Under the pieces are notes generated by a model. That model was not told the DNA's origin and did not search any database. It saw only the letters and a program-made list of their open reading frames with translations. Of a DNA stretch of 64,000 nucleotides, positions 34,530 through 43,503 are shown one piece after another. Each line of letters starts with the position of its first letter. Within the stretch, counting starts at the first letter, position 1. Both the position numbers and the translations under genes were made by a program. The DNA comes from Oscillatoria nigro-viridis PCC 7112 (GTDB lineage Bacteria; Cyanobacteriota; Cyanobacteriia; Cyanobacteriales; Microcoleaceae): contig NC_019729.1 of assembly GCF_000317475.1 (NCBI RefSeq), forward strand, positions 2,184,501-2,248,500, given 5' to 3'.

Positions 34530-36632
34530 TTAGGGCGTATAAATTATGTTGAAGTAAATTCCCTTATCTTGCAGATTGTCACCCCGATCGCTAATTCCCA
34601 CCAAAGGAAAAGCGTAATCTACGCGCAGGTTCACCCGCTGTATCGGTTCCCAGAGTAACCCTAAACCCACACCTGCTAAAAATGTCTGATTGGTTAATTT
34701 ATTAGGATTGTTCGCAACGTTCCATACAGTACCCGCATCGAAAAATGGAGCTAATTGTAGTTTAGGATTTCCCGAAGCATCGCGCTGCAAAGTAATCCGA
34801 TCTTCGAGGGAAACTCTGAAGCCGTTATCGCCAGAACGGACATTTTGGCGGTAGCCTCGCAAAGATTGTCCGCCGCCAATTACAAATTGCTGGGAAGGCA
34901 ACAAACTATTAGCTGACAACTGCAAGTCTGCCTGCAAAATTAATAAATGTTTGTCATTCAATCGCTGTACTCGCTGCACTTGACCCAGCCAGCTCAAAAA
35001 TTGTCCGTCGGGATCGGAACCTTCGTATTGAGTAGCATCAAACAAGCTAGTGCCGATCGTAAATTGCGATCGCACTGCCCAAGCCCCCTGCGGGTCGCGC
35101 CGAATGTAGTCCTGTCCCAGCTTAATTGCGCTCGTAGTGCTGACACCCTTGGACTCCGGGCGGATGCCAAAAGAAACCGGGTCGCCACCGAGAAAAGTTC
35201 TGCCTGTCTGATAAGTAAAACCCGCAGACAAGGCAAATTCTTCGATCGGCGTTCTCCGCAGCGGCTGGCGGTAACTAACTTCAAATAAATGCGATTTTCC
35301 CGAAATGTCAAAAGTGTCAAAAGGTGGTTGTACGATACTGTTGCGGTTCGGTGCCGCCCTCAATTGCAAAGTGCCGTTCATCGCATTTAGCGGCACGCGA
35401 TAGCTGAAATCAAACACGTCTGAATCGCCGAGCGATCGGTAATAAGCCGCCGCCAGTTCGTCGCCATTTCCTGTTATATTGCGGTGGCGCAGACTAACTC
35501 CCAATCTTTCGGAACCGACACTGGGAGGCGAGTAATTGTCAATGCTGAAAGTAGATTGAAACGGATTAGCTTCCGAGACTCGGACGATCAGAATGCTCTC
35601 GCCTTCACTATCCCCAGCCCGCAGACTGGCTTCTACATTGTCAAATAAAGGATCGACTCGCAGCAGCCGGAGTTGGTCTTCTAAGGAAGCTGTGCTTAAA
35701 GGCATTCCGGCACCGAGTCGAATCCGGCTGCGGATGTAACTTGGATGCAATCTTTTAGTTCCTTCTACCTCAATTCGGGCTAGCTTGCCTTCGATAACTT
35801 GAATTTGGACTACCCCTGCGGTGATAGTTTGGGGCGGCAAGACTGCTCTCGAAGTGATGTAGCCACGGTTGAGGTAAATTTCGGTAATTTTGTCGGCGAT
35901 TTGTTTGAGCTGTTGTAGGGTGGTAGAACGGCCTTCTAACGGGTTGACTAAGGCATTAATTTCGTCTTGGCTTAAAATTGTGCTGCCAACTACTTGAATT
36001 TTCTGCACCTCAATTGGTGTATTCGGCAGGGTTGGGGGAACTGGCGACGGGGGGCTAGGCGCTACTGTTGGCGGTACTTGGGGAGGTTCTGGGGAAGGCT
36101 GGGGGGCCGGTTGCAGAAATCGATCGCGATTTGGATCTGGCTGAGTCGGCGGCGACGGTAACAGCGGATCTGGTACTCGATCGCGGTTTAAGTCGGGCGG
36201 GAGGTTTCCCGGCGGCGTCTGCGGGTTTTGGGCTAAAAAATTACAATCTAGCGGGTTCTGACATTGGGGATCGCTGTCAACCAGATTTTTGGCTGCGGGC
36301 AAGATGCCCGCACCACAAGCAGTTTCATCGATTGTGGAACAGCCTTCTTGGCTGTTCTCGGCGGGGTTCGATGGTGTTTCTGGTTCAGGGTTGGTCTCGA
36401 TCGCATTGGGAAGCTGATTTAAGTTTGTTGCTGTTTCATCCTGCTTGATTTCCAGTTTTTGCAGTGCTAATACTTGATTGCCCGGATCTGCTGAGTTGTC
36501 AGCGGCGACGGGCAACTGAGAAATATCGGAAGTTTGGGATATAGCTTTATTGGCATAAAAGCAAGCGATCGGCAACCCAGTCAGAAGTGAAATCGCCAAC
36601 CGAAATATTGCAATATTTGCACTCGGGCGCAT
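34530..36632 (-). CDS. TpsB/ShlB-type outer-membrane secretion protein
   Basis: 700 residues from ATG 36632. A signal peptide (FRLAISLLTGLPIACFYA) is followed by about 180 residues rich in Pro, Asn and Gln, a POTRA_2 domain (IEVQKIQVVGSTILSQDEI ... NRGYITSRAVLP), and a C-terminal beta-barrel typical of ShlB/FhaC/HecB, which exports large beta-helical TpsA proteins across the outer membrane. No TpsA gene is in the window; DUF928 lies next to it, a pairing seen in other cyanobacteria. The linker at about 105-125 contains ETACGAGILPA, encoded by a palindromic repeat (36291-36322). Confidence 0.87.
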   Translation of the reverse strand: MRPSANIAIFRLAISLLTGLPIACFYANKAISQTSDISQLPVAADNSADPGNQVLALQKLEIKQDETATNLNQLPNAIETNPEPETPSNPAENSQEGCSTIDETACGAGILPAAKNLVDSDPQCQNPLDCNFLAQNPQTPPGNLPPDLNRDRVPDPLLPSPPTQPDPNRDRFLQPAPQPSPEPPQVPPTVAPSPPSPVPPTLPNTPIEVQKIQVVGSTILSQDEINALVNPLEGRSTTLQQLKQIADKITEIYLNRGYITSRAVLPPQTITAGVVQIQVIEGKLARIEVEGTKRLHPSYIRSRIRLGAGMPLSTASLEDQLRLLRVDPLFDNVEASLRAGDSEGESILIVRVSEANPFQSTFSIDNYSPPSVGSERLGVSLRHRNITGNGDELAAAYYRSLGDSDVFDFSYRVPLNAMNGTLQLRAAPNRNSIVQPPFDTFDISGKSHLFEVSYRQPLRRTPIEEFALSAGFTYQTGRTFLGGDPVSFGIRPESKGVSTTSAIKLGQDYIRRDPQGAWAVRSQFTIGTSLFDATQYEGSDPDGQFLSWLGQVQRVQRLNDKHLLILQADLQLSANSLLPSQQFVIGGGQSLRGYRQNVRSGDNGFRVSLEDRITLQRDASGNPKLQLAPFFDAGTVWNVANNPNKLTNQTFLAGVGLGLLWEPIQRVNLRVDYAFPLVGISDRGDNLQDKGIYFNIIYTP

Positions 36633-36689
36633 AATTAATATTTTGTCTAAAATAAGTTGGTATGCTGCTTGACTCTGCCAGTTTATCAT

Positions 36690-36992
36690 TTAGTATTGAG
36701 CGCAATTTAACAATAAAAATTTCCCCAGTCGGGCCCTCAAGAGGCAAGCGAGGCAGAACGGCTTATGAGCACAAAAATTTTAATTTATTGAGGAGGATCG
36801 ACAAAAAAACCCGGAGCCGGCAAAAATCATCTGTAGCGCTGTCAAATACCGCAATCGAAACCGGGTTTTTGATACTTGCTCCAGAAGTCATACCATTTTA
36901 GATTTTAGATTTTAGATTTGGCAATGACTTATGGGGATCGGGGTTTGGGGCACGGGGCTACGGTTGCATTCTTGTTTGAAACGGGTGTCGAA
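36690..36992. other. Spacer between TpsB and DUF928 genes
   Basis: 303 bp. Contains AAAACCCGGAGCCGG and GAAACCGGGTTTTTGAT (36809-36873), an inverted-repeat pair of the AAACCGGGTTT type also present near 26640, and ATTTTAG heptamers at 36896-36918. No gene seen. The repeat could act as a terminator for the minus-strand DUF928 gene. Confidence 0.5.
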
Positions 36993-37862
36993 TTATTTTT
37001 TGGTTATGGGTGTTAACTCACTGGTGACTAAGGGTTCTTGGGCTATTTTGCCGAGTTCGACTGAGTTGAGCACTGCTGACCACTTGAGCGCTAAACTGGC
37101 ATCGCTGGGAGACTCGATACGCAATTGAGCGAGAGTTGCCAGGTACTCGTACCAGAGACCTTGTTGGGCAAATATGCTGAGTTTGGCTAGGCTGTCGGAC
37201 GATCGATCCAACTCTATTTTCACGGTTGGGGCGAGTGCAGTGCGGTTGATCCACCCGGAAACGAGAACATCATCGGTTGTATTTTTTGGGTTGCATTTGA
37301 TAGTAAAGTACCATTGATAGTTTTTGCCAACTTCCAGGGCTGGCGAGTTGTCGTCGGAGCCGAGGCTGACGCTAACTACACCTGCACGGCTAGTTACCAG
37401 GCGAAAACTTTTTTTGTATAGTGTTTTGTCCCTTTCGTCTGCTAACTCAAACTGAACTGTTTTGTCGAGGGCTACGGGAAGATAGTAGAAAAATGTTGGC
37501 TTTGCTGATATGGTTTGCCCCATAGTTGATTGGGGAATCAAGGCAGTTAAGGCAGTTGTGGCCGCGGGGCATTTTAAGCCGCGGGTTCCTCCCCCTTCCC
37601 TCCTTCCGGGTACTCCGTCCTCCGGCGGTTGAAAGCTATTCCACGCGGCTCCCGTTAACTGAATGTTCGGTCTGCTTCCGCTGGGTTCAGGGGGTTGAAC
37701 TGTTTGCCAGTTGAGCGGTAGCTGCGGTCGTGAGGGGCGCTGGACAATATTTGCGGGGCTGTTGAGAGCCTCTGCTGGTATTAAAAAACTACCGGCGGCA
37801 ACTGCCTCTAAAGACAGAATTAAGGAAAGAGCACCGATATTTAGAGCAGACTTCAAAGCCAT
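36993..37862 (-). CDS. DUF928 exported protein
   Basis: 289 residues with a signal peptide (NIGALSLILSLEAVAAGSFL). It shows the DUF928 hallmarks: GRREGGGTRGLKC near residues 87-99, FYYLPV, and a later VSLGSDDNSPALEVGKNYQW followed by YFTIKCNP. DUF928 proteins are restricted largely to cyanobacteria and often sit beside TpsB and CHAT genes; their role in secretion is suspected but not shown. Convergent or co-directional with the TpsB gene 300 bp away on the same strand. Confidence 0.85.
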   Translation of the reverse strand: MALKSALNIGALSLILSLEAVAAGSFLIPAEALNSPANIVQRPSRPQLPLNWQTVQPPEPSGSRPNIQLTGAAWNSFQPPEDGVPGRREGGGTRGLKCPAATTALTALIPQSTMGQTISAKPTFFYYLPVALDKTVQFELADERDKTLYKKSFRLVTSRAGVVSVSLGSDDNSPALEVGKNYQWYFTIKCNPKNTTDDVLVSGWINRTALAPTVKIELDRSSDSLAKLSIFAQQGLWYEYLATLAQLRIESPSDASLALKWSAVLNSVELGKIAQEPLVTSELTPITKK

Positions 37863-38284
37863 GACGAACCTGCCTTCTGATGAACCTAGGAACTTTATCG
37901 CACGGTTTTATTCTATCCAAGGTTTTGACGGATATAGTAATCTGTTGTACTTAATTTATATCTTCAGGCAGATACGATTATTTGGGTCGCTCTGCTCAAC
38001 ATAGAATTCTCTGTCGCGTTTGTCCGTGGTAGCTTAGTAGTTATACTTACTTCTATTCACGACAGCAGGTTGGGTTGAGCTTGTTAAAGCCAACTTTGAC
38101 AAAGACTAATATTCGGGGTCTTTTAACTCTAGCAAGAGGCTACAACGGGTCTTTTCGTAAAAACACCCGGTTGATGCGTCAATCCTGGATATCAGGAAAC
38201 TCGGCAATTTTGCTGGTGAACCTCAAGCGATCGGCTACAAGTTACAAATCAGGTTTTCTGTACAATAGCGGCAAGAAATTTAGC
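37863..38284. other. Divergent promoter region of DUF928 and transglutaminase genes
   Basis: 422 bp. The frame of the downstream gene stays open from 38075 but has no family-like sequence before 38285. AT-rich tracts near 37925-37995 may hold promoters for both directions. No repeat array or RNA gene was recognised. Confidence 0.45.
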
Positions 38285-39976
38285 ATGAATCTCGATTCAC
38301 CTGTTCTTTCGGACAAACAGCCTTCGAGGCTGCAGATGGTAAGACCCATCGGAGTCTTGGCACTGCACGGCATTGCTTTTTTAGGAAATAGGTTGTTCGC
38401 TGTCGATCGCGCCGAAGGGCTGCTATTGGAGATCGATCGAGAAAGTGACAACACTACTGTTTTGAATCCTTATCACACGGCTAAGTTTGCCGGCGCAACG
38501 GGGCTGGCTATTTCGGAAGATACTCTGTGGTTTGCGCGGGATGAGGATGTTTGTTGCTGTCGGGGCGCAATTCGGGACGGGGCGATCGCTGAACTCAAGC
38601 CGGAACATTTTGTTTCGCTTTCTTATCCTGCTGACGGGATTGCTGTGTGGAAATCTACGCTTTATGTGACTTGCCAAAGATTAAACTCGATTCTGGTTTT
38701 TGACCTGAAAACTGGTCGCGAAATTACTCGGTTTTACGCTCCGGGTATTGGGGTGGAAAATATCACAGTTCGGGATGAGGAAATTTGGGTTTGCGATAAG
38801 ACTGAGCAAACTGTTTACTGTTTGGAACGGGGAACAGGGGAGATTAAATTTAGCGTTTTGACTCCCTTTGAATCGCCTTCTGGTTTGGCTTTTCACAAGG
38901 ATGTGGAAACTGGGGAGGAGGTTCTGTACGTGGCTTATGCTGGAGATGAACTTTACATCCGGGACGACCCGAATTCGGAAGATCCTTTTCAGTTGACGAA
39001 GCGCGATCGCACTTTTATTCAGCCTTTGTCTTTTCACTACAATGAAGCTGACCGCTACGCTCTGTCAAACGGTTTTTTGATGGAAATGTCTTATGTGGAG
39101 GAACTGTCTCCCCTCGATGAGGTAGAAATCGAAAATTTGGAGTGGCGGATTGCTTTGCCTTCGCAAACTCACCGGCAAAAGGTAAGGAAAGTTACGCCGA
39201 TCGGAATGCCTTTTACTGAGGAAATTCAGGAAGGGGAACGGGTGGCGGTGTTTAAGTTCGATCGGCTGCTTAAGGGGGAACGCCGAATTTTTGGCTGGAA
39301 GGCTTTGTTAGAAGTTCGATCGATTAAGTATCAGTTGTCGCCTCGGGATGTCGAAAAGATTCCCAAGCTGTCGCCGGAGTTTGCAGCTAAGTATTTGGTG
39401 GATAATGATAATTTGGCGATGGATACGGATATTGTGCGATCGGCTGCTGTGGCTGCCATTGGCTCGGAAACTAACATTCTCAGGCAATTGCTGAGCATTC
39501 GCAATTTTGTTTACGACCAACTTTCTTACGGGATTAGGCCTCACATTGACACTCCCGATATTGTGCTGAGGCGCGGTATCGGTTCCTGCGGCGAATACGT
39601 GGGAGTTTTGTTAGCTTTGGCTAGGTTAAACGGGATTGCTTGCCGCACGATCGGCCGCTACAAGTGCCCGGCTTTTGCTGACAGAAAAGGGGTGTCGCTG
39701 GAGCCGGATTTCAATCACGTTTGGCTGGAATTTTACATTCCGGGTTTTGGCTGGGTGCCGATGGAATCTAATCCTGATGACATTCAAGACAGAGGCCCTT
39801 ATCCGTTGCGATTTTTTATGGGTTTGGCTTGGTATCACGTAGAAATCGGCAAGGGAATTCGGTTTCAAAGTCTCACCAGCGGAGGTCTTCCTTTAAATAA
39901 GGAGGAGGTTTCCGTGGGGAGTCTGGCAATTAATCATGTGAGGTTTACAATTTTGGAAGAGTTGCCAGCAGTTTGA
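38285..39976 (+). CDS. Transglutaminase-like protein with beta-propeller domain
   Basis: 563 residues from ATG 38285 (an upstream extension from 38075 is less likely). Residues about 20-290 have repeated propeller-like strands (LHGIAFLGNRLFAVDRAEG; GIAVWKSTLYVTC; GLAFHKDVETGEEVLYVAY). The C-terminal part is a transglutaminase core: Cys in GIGSCGEYVGVLLALARLNG, His in FNHVWLEF, Asp in ESNPDD. The domain usually acts as a protease or isopeptidase/crosslinking enzyme; no signal peptide was seen, suggesting the cytoplasm. Substrate unknown. Confidence 0.82.
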   Translation: MNLDSPVLSDKQPSRLQMVRPIGVLALHGIAFLGNRLFAVDRAEGLLLEIDRESDNTTVLNPYHTAKFAGATGLAISEDTLWFARDEDVCCCRGAIRDGAIAELKPEHFVSLSYPADGIAVWKSTLYVTCQRLNSILVFDLKTGREITRFYAPGIGVENITVRDEEIWVCDKTEQTVYCLERGTGEIKFSVLTPFESPSGLAFHKDVETGEEVLYVAYAGDELYIRDDPNSEDPFQLTKRDRTFIQPLSFHYNEADRYALSNGFLMEMSYVEELSPLDEVEIENLEWRIALPSQTHRQKVRKVTPIGMPFTEEIQEGERVAVFKFDRLLKGERRIFGWKALLEVRSIKYQLSPRDVEKIPKLSPEFAAKYLVDNDNLAMDTDIVRSAAVAAIGSETNILRQLLSIRNFVYDQLSYGIRPHIDTPDIVLRRGIGSCGEYVGVLLALARLNGIACRTIGRYKCPAFADRKGVSLEPDFNHVWLEFYIPGFGWVPMESNPDDIQDRGPYPLRFFMGLAWYHVEIGKGIRFQSLTSGGLPLNKEEVSVGSLAINHVRFTILEELPAV

Positions 39977-40098
39977 ATCGAGTGTTAACAGTGAACTGTT
40001 AATTTTTAACTGTTAGCAGTCAAAATTCAACTGTTAATTGTTAACATTTTTAATCTAAAATCGAAAGTAGAAAATGTAAAATCAGAGGAAGAGGGGTT

Positions 40099-40239
40099 GT
40101 GGAATTTTCGATTGCTAATTTTCTCGTTTTAGTGGCCTTTGTACTGCTGCTAACCGTGACTGGCGGGGTCGCTTATTTAACGGCGGTTGAGTGGCGCGAT
40201 CGCAGGCGGTTAGATAAGGCTAGACGCAATAAAAAGTAG
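40099..40239 (+). CDS. 46-residue single-pass membrane protein
   Basis: GTG 40099 after GAGGGG opens a 46-residue frame: a short polar N-terminus (EFSIANF), one hydrophobic helix (LVLVAFVLLLTVTGGVAYL), then a strongly basic tail (EWRDRRRLDKARRNKK). The composition resembles small photosystem or thylakoid subunits, but I do not recognise it as a named one. Third-position and spacing features (RBS, stop followed by a hairpin-like GCGACC...GTCGCG at 40283-40302) support a real gene. Confidence 0.55.
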   Translation: MEFSIANFLVLVAFVLLLTVTGGVAYLTAVEWRDRRRLDKARRNKK

Positions 40240-40778
40240 CTATTTGCTGTTGACAAAGTGCATTTCTTATGATATTGAACAACGCGACCTGGTTGAGTCG
40301 CGTTGTTTTGTGATTTTAAATATAGCAGAAGCAAGAAGGAAGTTCGGCAACGGATTCGCTTTCGTCGGATGTAACGGATGTCAGGAATAAGGAATAAGGA
40401 ATAATCGCAATGGTTTCAGCAATTTAAAATCTCCTAAGCTGTTACGCATTTAAATTGTAGATTCAGGGCGGGCGGGACGCCCACTCCACAAGACTTTGAT
40501 TTTTTTTGACAGACAATTTAAAGACTGAACAGCTTAATCGGGTTGGCGGTTGCTATATTTTCACCGCAGGTAAAAGCAAGTTCGGTAACATAAACGTTGT
40601 AGGTTTGCAGTGAGGACTTGAGTTCTAGTAGTTTGATCGGGGTTCAACTCCTCACTGCCAAACAATTGGATTGCATTTGTTCGATCGCACATAAGATGAT
40701 TCACGGGCGAGACGCCCGCGCCACCATAAACACACCACAACGAACACACAGGAAAAAAAGGATTTTGGAGTTGGTATT
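40240..40778. other. Spacer with dispersed palindromes
   Basis: 539 bp. Hairpin GCGACCTGGTTGAGTCGC (40285-40302) with following TTTTGT may terminate the small membrane gene. Other palindromic repeats: GGGCGGGCGGGACGCCCACT (40467-40486), GTTTGCAGTGAGGACTT (40603-40619) with AACTCCTCACTGCCAAAC (40647-40664), and ACGGGCGAGACGCCCGCGCC (40703-40722). No gene seen. Confidence 0.6.
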
Positions 40779-41765
40779 TTAAGTCCACTGTCGGAAAAAG
40801 GTATTTTCTTGCCAAGCGGCGGCGGTGCGTTTTTCAAGTGCTGCCATTTCTGTTGTGTTCAGGGGTTGGAATGCTTGGGCGACTTTGAAGTTTTCTTCTA
40901 ATTGCTTTATTGAGTCGGCGGCGATGACGCAGCAGTGCACGCCGGGAAGTGAAAGCGTGTAGCCCATTGCTTGGTGCATTCCATCTAAAACACCGTTCTG
41001 AAATAATTTGCCGTAAGCTGGTATTTTCATGGCTATGACGCCGATGTTTTTAGCTTTGGCAATTGGTAAAGCGCTGGTAACAAAGGAGCGCGGGTGATGT
41101 TTTTCGGCGGCGTTGAGGGAGATTAATGTTGTGTCGAAAGGATAGCGCTCCCAGCCTTGCACAATGATAGCAGGTTCGTGATGTCCGGTGATGCCGGAAA
41201 AACGAATTATTTTTTGCTGTTTGGCTTCTTCGATCGCCTTTATTGCTCCTTTGGCACTGAAAATTTGGTCTAATTCTGTTTGGAATGAGACGTGGTGGAG
41301 TTGCCACAAGTCTAGCCGATCGGTTTTCAATCTTTTGAGCGATTTCTCTAAGTCTCTCCACGCGCCATCTCTGTCTCTGGCGGAGGTTTTTGTGGCTAGG
41401 AATATGCGCGATCGATGTTTGGGCAAAACTTTGCCTAAGTTTTCTTCGCTGGGCCCGTACTCGGCCGCCGTGTCAAAATAGCGAATGCCTAGTTCGATCG
41501 CGCGTTCAATTTGCGCCGCCGCTTCTGTTTCTCTTCCCGGCTGCGACAGCGGTGTTTGTCCGGCCCCACCCAAACCGAAAATCGGCACTTTCACACCTGT
41601 TTTGCCTAACAGTCGTTCTGGCATTTTTACTGTGGCTGCAGCCTGGTTATTGGGTGCGGCTGCGATTTCCCGATCCTGCTGTTCGATCGCCTTAGCACCT
41701 GCAATGCTGCTGGCAACGGCTATACTGCTCAATATAAAATTGCGGCGAGTCTTTTTGCCGGTCAT
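40779..41765 (-). CDS. Aldo/keto reductase with Tat signal
   Basis: 328 residues. The start MTGKKTRRNFILSS carries a twin-arginine motif, so the enzyme is probably exported folded with its NADP(H). The AKR catalytic tetrad is visible: Asp and Tyr in FDTAAEYGPSEENLG, Lys in LATKTSARD, His in WQLHHVS. Glycine-rich IFGLGGAGQTPLS follows the barrel start. Substrate not predictable. Lies downstream of nothing related; the alpha/beta hydrolase gene is 143 bp away on the same strand. Confidence 0.88.
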   Translation of the reverse strand: MTGKKTRRNFILSSIAVASSIAGAKAIEQQDREIAAAPNNQAAATVKMPERLLGKTGVKVPIFGLGGAGQTPLSQPGRETEAAAQIERAIELGIRYFDTAAEYGPSEENLGKVLPKHRSRIFLATKTSARDRDGAWRDLEKSLKRLKTDRLDLWQLHHVSFQTELDQIFSAKGAIKAIEEAKQQKIIRFSGITGHHEPAIIVQGWERYPFDTTLISLNAAEKHHPRSFVTSALPIAKAKNIGVIAMKIPAYGKLFQNGVLDGMHQAMGYTLSLPGVHCCVIAADSIKQLEENFKVAQAFQPLNTTEMAALEKRTAAAWQENTFFRQWT

Positions 41766-41908
41766 GGTTTCCGTCTCCTCAGAACATTTGAGCAGAAATT
41801 AACCGCGTTTGTGTTGGCACAATACATAAAATTTTACTGCAAATCGGATAATTTCCCCCTATCCAAGGGAGGAGATGGCCGGGGGAAAATGATCTATGTG
41901 CCGATCGA

Positions 41909-42802
41909 CTATTGGTCAATTATCCAGGCGCGAATCAGTTCGTTTATCTGTTCTGGTACTTCGTCGTGGGGACAGTGACCGGCTTTGATAAAGTGTTCTG
42001 TCAACTGCGGATAGTGTTTGCGAAATTTAGCGCTTCTTTCTGTGGAATTCATCCACGGATCGCCTTCTCCCCACAGCATTAGCAACCGGCAGTTTAATTG
42101 ACTCAGCAATACGTCAATTTTTTCGCCTTGGGGTGTTCGGAATACGGAGGCGAATACTTTGGGGGCACCGGGATCGCAGGAGGGAAGGTAAATTTCTTCT
42201 ACTAATTGGTCTGTGACGGCGCTTTGGTCGAGATAAACTTTTTCTAGGGTTTTCCGAATTGTCGATCGCTGGCGCACGTACTGGAACAGCAGAAAACTTG
42301 CCCAATCTTGCTGAAATAAGGTTTTAGCTACTGCAGATATAGCTTTTTGCAAGGGCGGGGCTTCGGGTGCGGGCTGCGGTTCGCTGAAGGGGCCGGCGCT
42401 GTTGATTAATATGAGTCCGGCTGCTGATTCGGGGCGCCCGGCTGCTACACACAAGGCGGCGTAGCCTCCGAGGGAGTTGCCGGCTAGTACGGCGGGCCGG
42501 CCGATGATGTTCGTGATAAAGTCGTGGAGTTGGTCGCGCCAGAGGTCGCCGCTGTACTGCAATTCGGGTTTTGCCGATCGCCCGAATCCCAAAAGGTCGA
42601 TCGCCCACACTTCAAAGTCTTTGCTCAGACCGCTGATATTTTTGCGCCAGTGGTCTGTGGAAGCGCCAAAACCGTGAATTAACAGCAGGGGAGGGCGTTG
42701 TGGATGCCGATCGCCGGATCTAACGTAGTACACTGAATGCCCCCGCCACTGCCAGTAAGTGCCGGCTATGGGGGCTGCGGTGATGGCTGGGCTTGTTTGC
42801 AT
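41909..42802 (-). CDS. Alpha/beta-fold hydrolase
   Basis: 297 residues. Oxyanion-hole segment LLIHGFGASTDHW, nucleophile elbow AGNSLGGYAAL (Ser), acid residue in GEGDPWM, and His in KAGHCPHDE make a complete catalytic triad. It resembles cyanobacterial and plastid hydrolases related to pheophytinase-type or haloalkane-dehalogenase-like esterases; the substrate is not evident. ATG 42802. Probably in one transcript with the aldo/keto reductase. Confidence 0.87.
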   Translation of the reverse strand: MQTSPAITAAPIAGTYWQWRGHSVYYVRSGDRHPQRPPLLLIHGFGASTDHWRKNISGLSKDFEVWAIDLLGFGRSAKPELQYSGDLWRDQLHDFITNIIGRPAVLAGNSLGGYAALCVAAGRPESAAGLILINSAGPFSEPQPAPEAPPLQKAISAVAKTLFQQDWASFLLFQYVRQRSTIRKTLEKVYLDQSAVTDQLVEEIYLPSCDPGAPKVFASVFRTPQGEKIDVLLSQLNCRLLMLWGEGDPWMNSTERSAKFRKHYPQLTEHFIKAGHCPHDEVPEQINELIRAWIIDQ

Positions 42803-43452
42803 AATGTAAAGAAATAATTATTTACTTTAACTATTGTATCGCGACATTCAGATTTATATAGTTTGACGAAGGCCCCGGAGTTTCGCCAGCAAAGGATTGG
42901 TCTATTTGGGCGAGTTGAGATTTCGCGAGCTCCCGCACTCAGGATTAATAAGTTTTGTAACGAATCTTGGTTTTGTGAGGGGCGCAGCAATGGGAGATAT
43001 TTTGCCCGATCGCATTTGGGAAAATAAATCGGGTTTTGGCTGCAACATACCTAGGTATGATGATTTTGCTGTGTAACGGTCTGAGCAAGTTCTGGGCGAT
43101 GGCGCTTGCCCAGGGGCTGCGAGGGTCGAACCTGGTTGGCGAAGGTAAAGGGATCGACTTTTTTATAGTTATTTTCGAGTTGTTTCAGGTGGGGATCGTT
43201 TGTTAAACAGGTGTTGACGGCTTCGGGGATACAGCTAGCCGTTTGGTTGCTAGTTGGCAAAAGCCGACATCAAAAATCTGGCTGCTGGAAGAAGTTATAA
43301 GTAAAATTACCGATGGTTCTCTGCAGCAGTTTCTCAGAATCGCAGAATATTTTGTGACGTTGTTTGCTGTTCTTAACTGCTTTGATACTCTAAGATAGAA
43401 GTAGAGCAGCGCAGCTCAATTAATTAGCATTTTGAATACTAGGGAGCCAACT
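42803..43452. other. Spacer, with one doubtful minus-strand ORF
   Basis: 650 bp. A 69-residue minus-strand frame (43051-43260) has protein-like composition (KVDPFTFANQVRPSQPLGKR) but starts only with TTG, without ribosome binding site, and matches nothing recognised; it may be a gene fragment. The last 100 bases before 43453 are AT-rich and likely carry the promoter for the anti-sigma gene. Confidence 0.4.
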
Positions 43453-43503
43453 ATGCAGGGTGTGAACTTTATCCACCTGAAAGTTAGGGAGTTTTCTGAG
43501 TGA
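43453..43503 (+). CDS. 16-residue upstream ORF overlapping the anti-sigma gene
   Basis: ATG 43453 with AGGGAG six bases upstream opens a 16-residue frame (MQGVNFIHLKVREFSE). Its stop TGA (43501-43503) overlaps the GTG start of the next gene by GTGA, the classic arrangement for translational coupling. It could be a leader peptide controlling the anti-sigma factor; a chance ORF is possible. Confidence 0.4.
   Translation: MQGVNFIHLKVREFSE

Noticed and set aside
37562..37592. CCGCGGGGCATTTTAAGCCG palindrome in the DUF928 gene as a translated repeat
   Set aside because: It encodes GGTRGLKCPA, part of which (GGGTRG.C) is the normal DUF928 signature, so an insertion is not needed to explain it.
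43051..43260. Minus-strand ORF of 69 residues with protein-like composition
   Set aside because: It has only a TTG start, no ribosome binding site, an in-frame stop just upstream and no recognisable domain; mentioned in the spacer entry instead.
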